Shown: positions 9,137 through 19,999 of the stretch, piece by piece | Layout: the number at the start of each line of letters is the position of its first letter | How positions within the stretch are numbered: position 1 is the first letter of the stretch | Source: Plecoglossus altivelis | Lineage: Eukaryota > Chordata > Actinopteri > Osmeriformes > Plecoglossidae | Assembly: GCA_036571765.1 (NCBI GenBank) | Contig: BROE01000018.1 | Location: 12,254,743-12,318,742 of the forward strand | DNA length: 64,000 nt | Direction of reading: 5' to 3' | The notes under the pieces: model-generated | Told to the model about the DNA's origin: nothing | The model's input: the letters and a program-made list of their open reading frames with translations, nothing else | Databases searched by the model: none | Program-made: the position numbers and the translations under genes

Positions 9137-11532
9137 CCTCTTGTGATGATTCGAGTAGTACATCCTCCATCACAGGATGCAGTACATTTATACTTGCATC
9201 ATATGCCTAACAATTGATTAAATACAATCAGATGAATATTACACTTAAGTGTGTGCTCATTTTAAAACTGCATATTTAAAGAGAATTCATATTGTGTCTG
9301 ACCCACTACACAGTATAGGCTATATACCTGTGATGATGATTCTTGAACCTAATGTTGTGGCTCTTCCTGTTTGTGAAACACCACAGGATAAGCAAACATT
9401 CACAAGGTACCATGACATTATTAGTGTCATTTTCTCAAGCAAATGCTTTTACCTAACAGGTGTCCTCTAGCTTCCTTTTCCTTAGTCTAAAAGCATGCTG
9501 CCAATCACCGCTTAGTAAGGCTTTAGACTCCTCAGTGAAGTGTGCAAAAACCTTTCCGTGTCTGTAAAAAGTGACAATATAACACATTGTTCCGTAATTT
9601 GTTTAAATCTGTGAAATTATTATTATTTTTTAAGTAAAAGAAATACTGTACCTATCCAGCCCATAGTTCTCCATTAACATCACACACCACCATTCTGGCA
9701 TGTCCAGCTGCACATAACATGCAAGATTACCCCTTTGAATATTTAAATCACTCTGACTCAACATTATTGTAAAGAAGTACTCACAATTGTGTGGTCAAAT
9801 GAGGAATCCATCACCATGTAAAATGCAGACTATACAGGAAAAATCATTGAGGCAAAAAGGATTAAAAACAGCCAGAGGAAAAACAACAACAACAAACAAT
9901 CTTACCATTAACATAAAGACATTGCAGTCATTGTCATAAGGGTGACCTGGAAACCCCTTTAATAAAACAAAAGAAAGATGAGTGAATTTAATATTTCAAA
10001 AAGTAATACTTTGAGAGAGCATGAAATTTACCTGTAAGTCAAGGCCTGTCTTTTCAGTACATTTTCCAGGCATTATCCTGTTTGCAATATCCCTGTTGAT
10101 TACAAAAAATAATAATACAGTTTAATTTGTTAATTTTTTAACATTTAAATATTCCGCTGTTTAAAAACCTTCATGCACATTTAAATCTGTAGAACTGTTT
10201 CTCAAACCGAGGTTCTTGAAAGAGCTAGGGATTCCAAAATAGTTTAAATATGACTTGAAACCATGTACATAACATTAACATAATATTGATTACAAACAAG
10301 AGCTCAAGTCATATAGGGACCATCTAGTACTTTCCCTCTTGTGATGATTCGAGTAGTACATCCTCCATCACAGGATGCAGTACATTTATACTTGCATCAT
10401 ATGCCTAACAATTGATTAAATACAATCAGATGAATATTACACTTAAGTGTGTGCTCATTTTAAAACTGCATATTTAAAGAGAATTCATATTGTGTCTGAC
10501 CCACTACACAGTATAGGCTATATACCTGTGATGATGATTCTTGAACCTAATGTTGTGGCTCTTCCTGTTTGTGAAACACCACAGGATAAGCAAACATTCA
10601 CAAGGTACCATGACATTATTAGTGTCATTTTCTCAAGCAAATGCTTTTACCTAACAGGTGTCCTCTAGCTTCCTTTTCCTTAGTCTAAAAGCATGCTGCC
10701 AATCACCGCTTAGTAAGGCTTTAGACTCCTCAGTGAAGTGTGCAAAAACCTTTCCGTGTCTGTAAAAAGTGACAATATAACACATTGTTCCGTAATTTGT
10801 TTAAATCTGTGAAATTATTATTATTTTTTAAGTAAAAGAAATACTGTACCTATCCAGCCCATAGTTCTCCATTAACATCACACACCACCATTCTGGCATG
10901 TCCAGCTGCACATAACATGCAAGATTACCCCTTTGAATATTTAAATCACTCTGACTCAACATTATTGTAAAGAAGTACTCACAATTGTGTGGTCAAATGA
11001 GGAATCCATCACCATGTAAAATGCAGACTATACAGGAAAAATCATTGAGGCAAAAAGGATTAAAAACAGCCAGAGGAAAAACAACAACAACAAACAATCT
11101 TACCATTAACATAAAGACATTGCAGTCATTGTCATAAGGGTGACCTGGAAACCCCTTTAATAAAACAAAAGAAAGATGAGTGAATTTAATATTTCAAAAA
11201 GTAATACTTTGAGAGAGCATGAAATTTACCTGTAAGTCAAGGCCTGTCTTTTCAGTACATTTTCCAGGCATTATCCTGTTTGCAATATCCCTGTTGATTA
11301 CAAAAAATAATAATACAGTTTAATTTGTTAATTTTTTAACATTTAAATATTCCGCTGTTTAAAAACCTTCATGCACATTTAAATCTGTAGAACTGTTTCT
11401 CAAACCGAGGTTCTTGAAAGAGCTAGGGATTCCAAAATAGTTTAAATATGACTTGAAACCATGTACATAACATTAACATAATATTGATTACAAACAAGAG
11501 CTCAAGTCATATAGGGACCATCTAGTACTTTC
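9137..11532. repeat. Perfect 1198-bp tandem duplication
   Basis: 9137-10334 and 10335-11532 read as identical copies; no difference was found in the segments compared. The junction lacks obvious microhomology beyond one or two bases (…TACTTTC before CCTCTTG). The duplicated block includes six short exons of the KDZ-like gene. At the start of copy 2 the donor used by the exon at 9138-9206 is destroyed. Identity in an otherwise decayed element means the duplication is recent, or is an assembly artefact. Confidence 0.85.
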
Positions 11533-12506
11533 AGTAACCTCTGAGAAGCCTGTTCTTCAACCCAAGTACAAACCTTCATGCATATAAGAAAACAACATCT
11601 GAACACTGCATGCAATACTATGAAATTCATGAAATAAGTCAGAAAACTGTAACTATAATCAAACAACTGAGCATACAAGCATTCTCAGTTCATACAGATT
11701 TCTCAGATCATAAGCTTCAGAACGACACAAGGTGTTTAAATCTAAAAGGTCATTCCGGATGCAAAAAAGGTCTGAAAAACCTGAAATAAATAAGTATGAA
11801 CCTTAATGCAATTTAGAAAACAGCAACAACTGAACAATCTCTGAAATAAAATGATCTTGCACGTAGAGACAGTTCGTATGAACGTGACCATTTCTGAACA
11901 AAAGCGCAACGCACATTTTATAAAAATTCATCTAAAGACCTCAACAGAGTTTTGTATCTCTGGGCACCAAATCAAAGTGGTGTCTCATAGCATTTCTCTA
12001 AAAAGAGAATTTCTTTCTGGACTGGCTTCAAAACCTAAAGAAAATGTACAGTATTAATTTTTCTTAATTACAATGAAAAAAACACAATCTGCCATTTTCT
12101 ATTTTCACATTTAACAAAAAACAACAACATTGAAAACACATGAAAAGTTATTTTAAAATGTGTACATTTACATCTATTTGGTACTTACTGCAGTTTTGCA
12201 TACACTGAAATCAAAGCACTATGGTCATGAACAGAAAACACTTTTTTTTATCACTCAAATGCAGTGTGAATACGTACACACAACTGGTAGTGTCCTGGTG
12301 TCCAAATTGGAATCACAAGGGAGTCTTTTAAGTGAGCATCATCCTGACATAATACAGAAAGTTTAAGTAAACATATAACTGAGCATAACATGGAATATAA
12401 CAGCATATACTGTACTTACAGGCAGACTCAAAAATCACGAATCACGGTTTTTTGGTGGCAGCCATGTTGGTACAACATAAAGGTCAACTATGTAAATGTT
12501 CTTGCC
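9453..12506 (-). pseudogene. Ulp1-like protease section of the KDZ-like gene
   Basis: Several short exons resemble a C48 (Ulp1/SENP) cysteine protease. Exon 12506-12420 reads GKNIYIVDLYVVPTWLPP. About 12343-12260 reads LKDSLVIPIWTPGHYQLCV, placing a His where Ulp1 has its catalytic H. Exons 10092-10032 and 9956-9906 read DIANRIMPGKCTEKTGLDLQ and GFPGHPYDNDCNVFMLM, with D-C-x-V-F like the catalytic Cys motif. 9829-9785, 9707-9652 and 9561-9453 follow, the last ending at a stop. The exons from 10092 downward occur twice, because the region is tandemly duplicated (shifted by 1198 bp). Zisupton-type elements are reported to carry a Ulp1-like part. Calling it a protease is inference. Confidence 0.5.
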
Positions 12507-13271
12507 CTGCAGGATATTGTGTATACAAGGAAGAATTCAAAACATGTACTGTAAGAATTCAAGAATTGTAGTTTTTTATAATATGCACACTGTACCAACA
12601 TGTATTTCTTAGTATCACAATATATACTCAAAATACCTTTGACTGTGCAATGCTTTTAATCAACTATTTCTAATCAGAAAAAAGTATATAATTACAAGGA
12701 CTTAATGTAAAAATAAACATATAAAGCTATGTAAAACAGCCATGATCTTACAGTGGACTCCATGTCTCTGTTCAAGCCCAATGTCCAAAAGTCAGCACGG
12801 GTTAAGACTGTGTCCGCGGTTCAAACAATCAGCTCATTTCCTGGTTTCTCAATGCCCAGTATATAGTTGAGCTATAAACAACAACAACAGATTTCAACAT
12901 TCAAAAAGTACCACAAAATTTAATCAAACTGTTGTATTAGTTATTGAAACTTACTGGTTCTGTTTGAGCTGGATGACTTCTCAAAGTCTATGACGCTCGA
13001 CAAGCTGCAATATTTTCACACTTAGTGAATACTTCACATTGAGGTCCACAGTTTTCTGTATATATTAAGAAAAAAGTATAAGCATAAAGAAAAAAAAACC
13101 CATTGACAGTTAAAAGACAAAAGTCACCTGAGTCTTTCCGGTTTTATTGATGTGGATGGTGCTGAACAGTTTCTCTGTCACTGGCTTGTTGGGCTGAGAA
13201 AGAAAGGGTATAACAAGTTTACTACAGCAATTTATAACAGAAAGCAGTGCAGCATAGTTTTGGCTACTTAC

Positions 13272-13925
13272 CTAGAATTGCTTGTCCTAAGTCATAAAGG
13301 GTGATATTTTCAATACCATGAGGTTGCAGCTGTACTTCCAGAAGCTTTTGGTTTGTGGAAGTGTTTTTATGATGAACAATGTTGCGCATAATGAAGATGT
13401 GCGTTGAAGGTGCCATGCTGTTGAGGAAATTTTCTTCTTTTTTTTTGCAAGCTTGCAAAAAACTGCTCTGCAATGTGACTATTCAGCCAACCCTGTAGCT
13501 CTGGGACCAGGCAAATTCTTCTGAGGACATCCTGGGGGTCTTTCGTATTTGATTCATGTAATTTGTCATACAACACGTAGTGCTCAGATGATCCAGTTAT
13601 GGGATGGCCTTTGGAATTTGAATTGTCTGTTTTCTCTAACAGCCAAGAAAGAGACACCTTCAGTTTGCCCTGCTTTGCTGAATTGATGTTTTCTTGTGTT
13701 GGCTCAGCAAGTCTCCCTTTGTGTGGATGAAATGGGATATCTGTAAGTACACGCAAACTGCCATGCGTAGCCAAGCCTTGTGCAAAATCATATACCATAT
13801 ACTAACATTAGGAATGTGCTTCCATGACAACAGCAGGTCCGCAAAATCTCTGGGACTCTCTGCTCTCAAATTGAACTTTATGCTATACACCACCCCATGT
13901 GGGCATAGGATGACTGACCAACCAC
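13272..13925 (-). pseudogene. Core exon of the KDZ-like transposase
   Basis: This is the largest exon (654 bp). It begins GGWSVILCPHGVVYSIKFNL and SPRDFADLLLSWKHIPNVSI. It shifts frame near 13800 and continues as YDFAQGLATHGSL, PFHPHKGRLAEPT, HPITGSSEHYVLYDKLHES, then VPELQGWLNSHIAEQFFASL. A second shift in an A-run near 13440 leads to NFLNSMAPSTHIFIMRNIVH and ITLYDLGQAILG at a GTAAGT donor. Invariant-looking D and H residues suggest the catalytic core, as in KDZ/HMGXB3-type proteins, but the catalytic residues cannot be named with certainty from the sequence alone. Confidence 0.6.
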
Positions 13926-14012
13926 CTGGATAAGCTACAATACAAAATTGAATAAGGACATGTAAAATGGTTATTTTTCAATAGTTATCTCATGAAAGAA
14001 AAATATCCCCAC

Positions 14013-14154
14013 CTGATGCTCCCCAAATTGTCTGGATCATTTTGTCATAGGACTGTCTGTTCTGCATCTCTGCTCGCAATCTTGAAATAAGATCCATGCG
14101 AGAACCTTTAGATTCAATATTGCAGGCCTTGCAGAGTTTTCTGACAAAACCAAC
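14013..14154 (-). pseudogene. SAP-like exon of the KDZ-like transposase
   Basis: An open exon with clean AG and GT borders reads FVRKLCKACNIESKGSRMDL, then ISRLRAEMQNRQSYDKMIQ. The pattern of a short helix, a Gly-bearing turn, then D-L-I-S-R-L-R resembles a SAP DNA-binding motif (helix, S-K-G turn, helix). The exon has no stop. It joins the upstream exon 14444-14252, which has a 1-nt frame change after AEAQ, before CVRRHMDELMKHK. Confidence 0.5.
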
Positions 14155-14722
14155 CTGTTATATAAAGTAAGAACATAGTCAGAACAATTCTATTAATAAA
14201 GGTAACATGATTCAACTGTAACAATTAGTTGAATTTTCTCAAAATGTATACCTTATGCTTCATCAGCTCATCCATGTGTCTTCTGACACATTCATCATTT
14301 GCGCTTCAGCTGACGTGATCTTTGCTGTTGCAACTTTAGCAAATTCTGTGGTCAGTATAGTGTAATCCATCCTAGTTTTGTGTCCTATCCATGGAGCCCA
14401 CCTTGAATAACTAGGTTGCACAGCAAAAGGATTTTTGGTCCGGCCTGAGACAAATGCACATATTTAGAAGTCTACATTATATAAACACTGAGACAAAGTG
14501 CAATTTTCTTGAGGGTTAAAAGAGAAACCACTTACTGTGAACAAATCCTCGACCAATCATCTCAAGATTGACTGATTTCCAGAAATCCTCAATGTCAACT
14601 TCCCCTCTAAACTCAGGTGGAGGCCCTTTGAGGTCACTCACTAAGAAAAAAAAATTATATAAACATATATTAGTACATTTACTTTGTTACTTTGATAAAC
14701 ATATTATAGCAAACACTCTTAC

Positions 14723-15425
14723 CTGACATGCTAAAACACCCTTCTTGTGCAAATCCATAATAACCACAGGGGGATGTTAACCGCAGTTAACACAAGAATA
14801 TATGTAGCCAGTATCTGTCAAGGCCTCGAAATGACAGTACCCATGGAGTATGGTGTCTCTGTTGGGGTATTTTACTCCCCGGAGGCCCTCCAAAGTGTCT
14901 ATAGCCCTGGAAACTGATACGTGGTTCTGGAATAGACATAATAACAATGGGTTAATTAAATTCTCTGAATAGTTTCTTTACTGGATGGGAACATTAGTTA
15001 TAAAACACTATGTAATAAAGACAAACCTGTAAACTGTGTCATAGATATAGACAAAGCTCGAGACTCAGAAGCACATGATCATCTAAATTGTGGAGACCAT
15101 CCTGCCATTCCTGGTACCTATATATCATATTACACCCTAGGCATCTTCTGATATAAGTGGAGATGTCTAAAAATAGTAAAAAAGAAATAACATTCATAAT
15201 GATTATGATACAACCTTTTATAAAGCAGAAACATAAACGAATGCTTAGCTTAGTTCTGAGCTGTTTCTTTTCATTTGAATAATGGATGAATGTATTTGAA
15301 TATTGAACTTACTATCGATGACACTTTCCGTGGTTACAATTTTTGCTTTTGCAGTAATCAGTGCTGCAATCAAGTGCAATTTCACCATCGCATATCATAC
15401 AAGTCGTCTCCACTGGAAGATACCT
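14723..15425 (-). pseudogene. CxC-type cysteine clusters of the KDZ-like transposase (three exons)
   Basis: Three exons supply the Cys clusters. The first (about 15425-15315) reads TTCMICDGEIALDCST, then DYCKSKNCNHGKCH, and ends before a GTAAGT donor. The second (15166-15027) reads TYIRRCLGCNMIYRYQEW, then DGLHNLDDHVLLSLELCLYL, with a TGA replacing an expected Arg codon. The third (14926-14723) reads AIDTLEGLRGVKYPNRDT, then YIYSCVNCG, a TAA, and HPPVVIMDLHKKGVLACQ. Pfam/InterPro describe CxC-type Cys clusters in HMGXB3 and in proteins linked to KDZ transposases, and this arrangement fits them. Splice phases between the first and second exon do not agree, another sign of decay. Confidence 0.6.
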
Positions 15426-15773
15426 TAATGGAAATGTCTTTGATTTGACCGCTGCTTCTTAGAGATTACCTGGAATTTTCTTTCTTCTTTTCAGACAAAT
15501 GAGCAGCAAATACGTTGACAAACAATTTCGTATATCAGAGATTAAACCTCTAGTAAAACATGTAATAAACACACAGAGATACATATATGCATTTACATCA
15601 ATGATTCTTGAACGACTTTGGAGGTCTTAATCCAACAGGTCCCACTATACGCCGATTGCAAATGACGCAGGTACCGAAGTGACGTCACTTGCGGAACTAC
15701 AGGTGTCTGAGAGCATATGTCCATGAATGCAAGTCTGACAGTGCAAGTGCATATCTGCAGCCAGACCCTATTG

Positions 15774-16380
15774 AAAAAGACATACTATGGACCCAACCAA
15801 CTGTAATTGGGAGGGGGAAACTCTTTCACATGGTATGACCCATCAAGTAGCTGAAGTTTCAGAATGCGGAACATGTGTAGCCTACTTTGAGAAGATGGAA
15901 TAACATGTCAAATGACACAACGAAAAAACTGCCTAAAAGTGAAGCAGCCCACTGATTCTCCCGATTACCCACCCCAGCACAGCTGGAAGGGGGCTGACTT
16001 TATGTCATAAACGCTGAAAACACTATTGTTTTACACAGAATAATCATCCTTAATTTTCCTGATAGTTACTAAAGTGATCCCTTGAACACACCATAAGTGC
16101 AAAAAACACACCGGTTACGAAACGCGGCGATTGCCTCGCGCTGTGCAGCGATCGTTTCGAGAGCTGGCCGAATTGTTTTGAGACGCTCACGAATTTGGCT
16201 GCAGGATGATTAAATTCTCGGTTATATTGGATATTTTTAAATGAAAACCGTGTTGCTAAGATTTTACTACATCAATCGTCGACTACAGTGAACATTTGTA
16301 AAGTTGTAGACTTTTAATTATTTATTAAATATTGCTTTGGAGGCCTATGTAGGCCTACTTTCTACCAGTATACACCCTAT
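15774..16380. other. Unannotated flank of the KDZ element
   Basis: After the putative 8-bp target duplication (15774-15781) comes single-copy-looking sequence. It includes a GC-richer stretch near 16115-16205 with CGAAACG- and GCGATCG-type motifs. No ORF, repeat copy or RNA gene was recognised. Confidence 0.4.
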
Positions 16381-16382
16381 GT

Positions 16383-16720
16383 AAACCTAACACAATATTG
16401 TGAATGGATGACCGTTTCATGTGGTTATCCTGATAAAAATGAATGAAAAAAAAGTATTGATCTGTTGAACAAGGCATGCTCATAGTTGTTTATGAACTGT
16501 AGGTTGTCTATTTGCAGAGAGAAACGAGTTGTCACGCGTTGGACACCACACAAGCATGCAGTTTACATACCAAGAGAGAACCCCAGAATCGATTTTGAAA
16601 ATCAGCACAGAAATTCAAGAAGATGGATCTAATTCATTCTCAAAGTTGAAAAGCATAGGGAGTTGTATGACCCCAGCATCAATTTTACAAGGATAATGTA
16701 AAGGATCAATGCTGGTGGCT
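16383..16720 (+). repeat. Interspersed repeat R1, copy A
   Basis: This copy shares GTTATCCTGATAAAAA, GATCTGTTGA and GCAGAGAGAAAC blocks with copy B at 17395-17750 in the same orientation. It is matched in reverse by copy C (45880-46810), where both the 16560-16700 part and the 16380-16480 part recur, separated by extra sequence. The family was not identified. The pattern suggests a DNA transposon whose middle was lost in A and B. Confidence 0.6.
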
Positions 16721-17394
16721 GTTGGAATAACACGTTTCCTACATATAGCCTTTGCCATGTTTATGTAGGCCCCTATCATGTTTTGTAGGATGTCAGCGTA
16801 ACATGTGGAAAAGGAAAACTGAGGTGAAAGGCTTGGTGACCGGCGTGGAGGAATTTGTGTCTGGTGTGAACAGCCTTGAGCCAATCGTAGTTGATTCCGG
16901 CGCTTGGCAGCGCTTTAATTTCGAAATTCTGGGTCAAATTTTGGATTGGAATACACTTACACACACTCACACTAACAGACACAGTAAAGATTACGATTAA
17001 AGACTCACATGGAAAGGAAAAATACAAAGTACAAAACAAAAACAAATGAGAAAATCCTGCAGCAAGTACACATTAAATGTTATTCCACACAAGAACTACA
17101 CACACCTGGAAGTGTACAATGCAGCTTACAGGTTGGCAGAGGGGAACTGAATTGATTTCAAATGTTCAAGAAAAGGACTCTGTAGAATTTAGGGGTGGAA
17201 CCTTGTAATGTAGCCCTCATCTTCTTTTGCTTTGTAGGACAAAAAATCTCAGACTGTGGGGGGAGTGGAGGATTTCCATCTTTATAAAATCGATCTCCTG
17301 TCCAGTAGAATGGAAAATGCTATAAAGTCAGCCTTGAATGTCGGCACCACTAGGGTAGAGGGCAGCATTCCAAACGGGATAGTTACTGGGATAC

Positions 17395-17750
17395 TCACTT
17401 ACGTACCAATATTCATGTTATATAAAAACCACATAATATTGGCAATGAACGACTGTTTAATGTCGTTATCCTGATAAAAACGGATGAAAACAAAATGACT
17501 GATCTGTTGAGCCAGCATGCCCGTTGCTGTTTCTGAAGTCATGGTATGTATATCGGCAGAGAGAAACATGCTGTTACACGCTGCACACACGCCTGCAGAC
17601 TGAGAGACACAAACTACATACCATGAGAGAACCTTCTTTGTAGCTGCTTTTGAAAATAAGATGAGAAATTAAAGGAGATGACATCTAATTAATTCTCTAC
17701 ATTGAAAGGCACAGGGAGTTGAATGACCCCACCACCATTGTAAAGGTTTG
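17395..17750 (+). repeat. Interspersed repeat R1, copy B
   Basis: This is a direct, diverged copy of the repeat at 16383-16720, in the same order of blocks and ending with a match to GAGTTGAATGACCCCA-type sequence. The 670 bp between copies A and B contains only short low-complexity ACAC tracts (16960-16980) and no supportable gene. Confidence 0.6.
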
Positions 17751-18660
17751 ATGTGAGTTTAGATTTTTTTTAAATCCTCAGCTAAAGTGAGCAAATAATT
17801 TTACCATAAATGTGACCATTATTTTTATATTCATTTTATTTTTTTGCTTTATGTGTATTATTTTATGTACTCATATTGTTACATTTGCAGACAATCATCC
17901 CCCCCCTATCTACTGCCAGGCAGCCAGCATTCATTGCCTCCAGTAAAGACAAGGTGATCATATACTTAATATTTACTTGCACAGATTAAGTCCTCAATTG
18001 GGTTTTAAAAAGCAGGGTAGGTAGGAATTGTATCATCATACTGGGCAGAACTGCAAACCATTCATTCATAAGGGCAACCAAGCATGGTCTCTTCAGGTGA
18101 AATTCTACACAACTTGTGCTCCTTCAAGTGCTTCTCTGCAATGGCCTTCTACTCTTTAGTGCCTTGGGCCTCTTTGATACATGCTTGCAAAGAACAACAA
18201 CAACACAGAGTTGGCAGTTTTGTAGATGGGTGAGGTTGAGGTCTGATTGAAGAGTTCTGTACCTATGTGAACGATATTCAAGATTAATAATTGTGTAAGT
18301 ACGTTCTATCTATGTTCACATTTCATTAAATAGAGCTTGGGGCCTTTCAATGAGATCTGGGGTTTGATATAGGGTGTGAAAAATCTGTAGCCTATCCACA
18401 GCGGTTTTTCGATTTATGTTCTCGGAACTTTTCAGAAATGCGATAGTCGCCACTGTCAATCCTTTTCAGTCACAGAGCTCAATACCGAAGAGCTAATAGA
18501 TTAAGTTAGCCAATAATACACAATAATATGAATGTGTATCTGAAAGTCAACGCTGATGAACCGCTGTTATGAATTGTTCCTCAACAACCCGAAACAATTT
18601 CGGGTGCATGTTCGTAATTTCTTTATTTAGCTGTTTTCGAGTATTTGTCTAGGGAGGGAC
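17751..18660 (+). promoter_or_regulatory. Upstream region of the host gene
   Basis: About 900 bp precede the first exon. They include AT-rich sequence, a C8 run near 17900 and moderately GC-richer sequence from about 18380. No TATA box at a convincing place and no CpG island were recognised. A promoter in or near 18400-18680 is inferred only from the first coding exon at 19038 and the long leader before it. Confidence 0.3.
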
Positions 18661-18679
18661 GTTCATTTGGAGACAGAAG

Positions 18680-19048
18680 GTGAAGGGAGATCTTTTCCGT
18701 TTAAGGTTCTACTTGTGGAAGCTATGTGCACTGAGTTTTTTCACACATCATCTGAAAGGGGCAGGACTATTTGCGAGGGACTTTAGAGGGCGGCGCATTG
18801 GAACAGAACCGCTCAAACTCATTACAAGACAGACTGCGAGGCAAAAATTAATACAGCGTACACTCGGGTGCGAGTTGAAAAATAATAAAAACGCAAATCT
18901 CGCTGCAGCAGAAACTTGTCTGACAAAAGTTTTTACGGTATCGCATGGGCTTTTCATTGATAAGGAATACAGCTTGGTGTTCAACAGCAACTTTTTCTCA
19001 GTGTGCTCCAGCACCCAGCAGGCGTTTCTGTGCAGTCATGATGTCTGA
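18680..19048 (+). other. Leader region with overlapping upstream ORF (122 codons)
   Basis: The sequence before the gene's start codon holds an ATG-initiated frame from 18680 to 19048. It runs past the gene's ATG (19038) in another frame and stops 11 bases after it begins. The translated product (MKGDLFRLRFYLWKLC...) resembles no known protein. If the transcript starts upstream of 18680, this frame would compete with the main start. It may simply be untranslated leader. Confidence 0.3.
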
Positions 19049-19095
19049 AATGTCAGTAAATGACCACCTGGAAGGAATATTATCAGATTTTGAAG
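19038..19095 (+). CDS. Host gene, first coding exon
   Basis: The exon encodes MMSEMSVNDHLEGILSDFE plus one base of the next codon, and ends at a GTATGT donor. Two adjacent ATGs (19038 and 19041) could start translation. Joined in phase 1 to the exon at 36727 it reads ...ILSDFE-A-LKRSFDIEDVDD, an acidic amphipathic stretch with no break. This continuity, together with a strong polypyrimidine tract and TATAG acceptor before 36727, is the main support. The joined N-terminus looks like a soluble protein: no signal peptide or membrane segment. The protein family was not recognised, so no symbol is given. A 17.6 kb intron follows, unusually filled with transposons. Confidence 0.75.
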
Positions 19096-19999
19096 GTATG
19101 TAAACGGACACAATCTTTCAATAGTTTGTGTAGTTGGCAAGTTGAATTAAATTTCTGCCACACCAAGAGAAACTTCAATTTGAATGTAATTTTATGGAGT
19201 TTAGCTTTGATAACGTCATAGTGAAGAAATCAATTAGGTGCTTCAGCGCTTCTGATTACACTGATACACTGATTACACCATGCAGTATACTAAGAAGCGA
19301 GTGTAATGTTATGGTTGACCCAGGTCAAGACGCAACATTTCCTTGATTCTTGAGTGTCGTACAAGGCCCGAATAAAAACACGGCGATTTAACACGTTGAT
19401 GTAGTACGATAACATAATTATAAATTATATTCTGTGTGAAGCAATGCAGTGCCCTGTGATTGAGGGAGTTGGGGAGCTCGTGCATAATGCCCGTGACATG
19501 CCCTCGGTGATGTCACTGACGCACACAAATACGGATTACTTTAAGTAAGATAGTGCAAAGTACCCGTAATGAAATTGATTCCGCACACCCAGGAAAAAAG
19601 AGTGGCATAGATAGTGCATAGTGCCCATGATAAAATTGATTGCACACACCAAAATTCCTGGAATCATAGATAGGGCACAATGCCTGACTAGGTAGGTGAC
19701 ACTCGACTTGACACATACTGTATGTTTTATGTTTATGTATAATTACAGAGTTCCTTTGATGCAGCCAGTTATGATAGTTCTTCTCAGTGGTTTTGGTACC
19801 TAGATTTTAGTAAAGAAAGAGTAGGATCTTGCTACTCAGCAACATTTCATAAAATAAAAAATCATACTTTACACACATTACTCATTTTAGATAAATATTT
19901 ACTAAATATATCAATATGTTACCAAAATGTATATAAATACACATATTAAACTGAAGGCCTAACTCAACAGCAATCTGTCAGTCTGTGATAGAACTATGG

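Larger units (their letters stand above)
8712..15425 (-). pseudogene. HMGXB3-like/KDZ transposase gene, decayed, many exons
   Basis: This is a split gene on the minus strand whose exons are bounded by AG acceptors and GT donors. From its 5' side come: a Cys-rich exon (about 15425-15315); CLGCNMIYRYQEW (15166-15027); a further Cys pair with VVIMDLHKKGVLACQ (14926-14723); 14640-14536; 14444-14252; a SAP-like exon (14154-14013); a long exon (13925-13272); 13193-13128; a Cys-rich exon (13055-12955); then protease-like exons down to 9453. Two in-frame stops (a CGA-to-TGA-type change near 15040 and a TAA in the C-V-N-C-G exon near 14780) and at least three frameshifts kill it. The long second duplication unit further scrambles its 3' half. 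The presumed N-terminal exon was not found. Confidence 0.65.
6419..15773 (-). mobile_element. Large KDZ/Zisupton-like DNA transposon with long TIRs
   Basis: The two ends carry inverted repeats beginning GGGTCTGGCTG at 6424 (+) and at 15768 on the minus strand. They remain alignable inward for well over 100 bp once the nested THAP element is removed. Both contain repeated TTGCACT/AGTGCAA and CAAGTGACGTCA motifs, likely transposase-binding sites. The 8-mer AAAAAGAC stands on both outer sides (6411-6418 and 15774-15781), consistent with an 8-bp target duplication. Inside lies a minus-strand multi-exon gene with Cys-rich clusters, a SAP-like motif and a Ulp1-like protease section, features described for Zisupton/KDZ-type elements and HMGXB3-like proteins. 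Family assignment is from motif recall and not from a search. Confidence 0.65.

Noticed and set aside
9249..10668. Two identical 73-codon frames (9249-9470 and 10447-10668)
   Set aside because: They are identical only because the DNA is tandemly duplicated. They run against the transposase exons on the other strand.
13694..13933. 79-codon plus-strand frame
   Set aside because: Antisense of the KDZ-like core exon.
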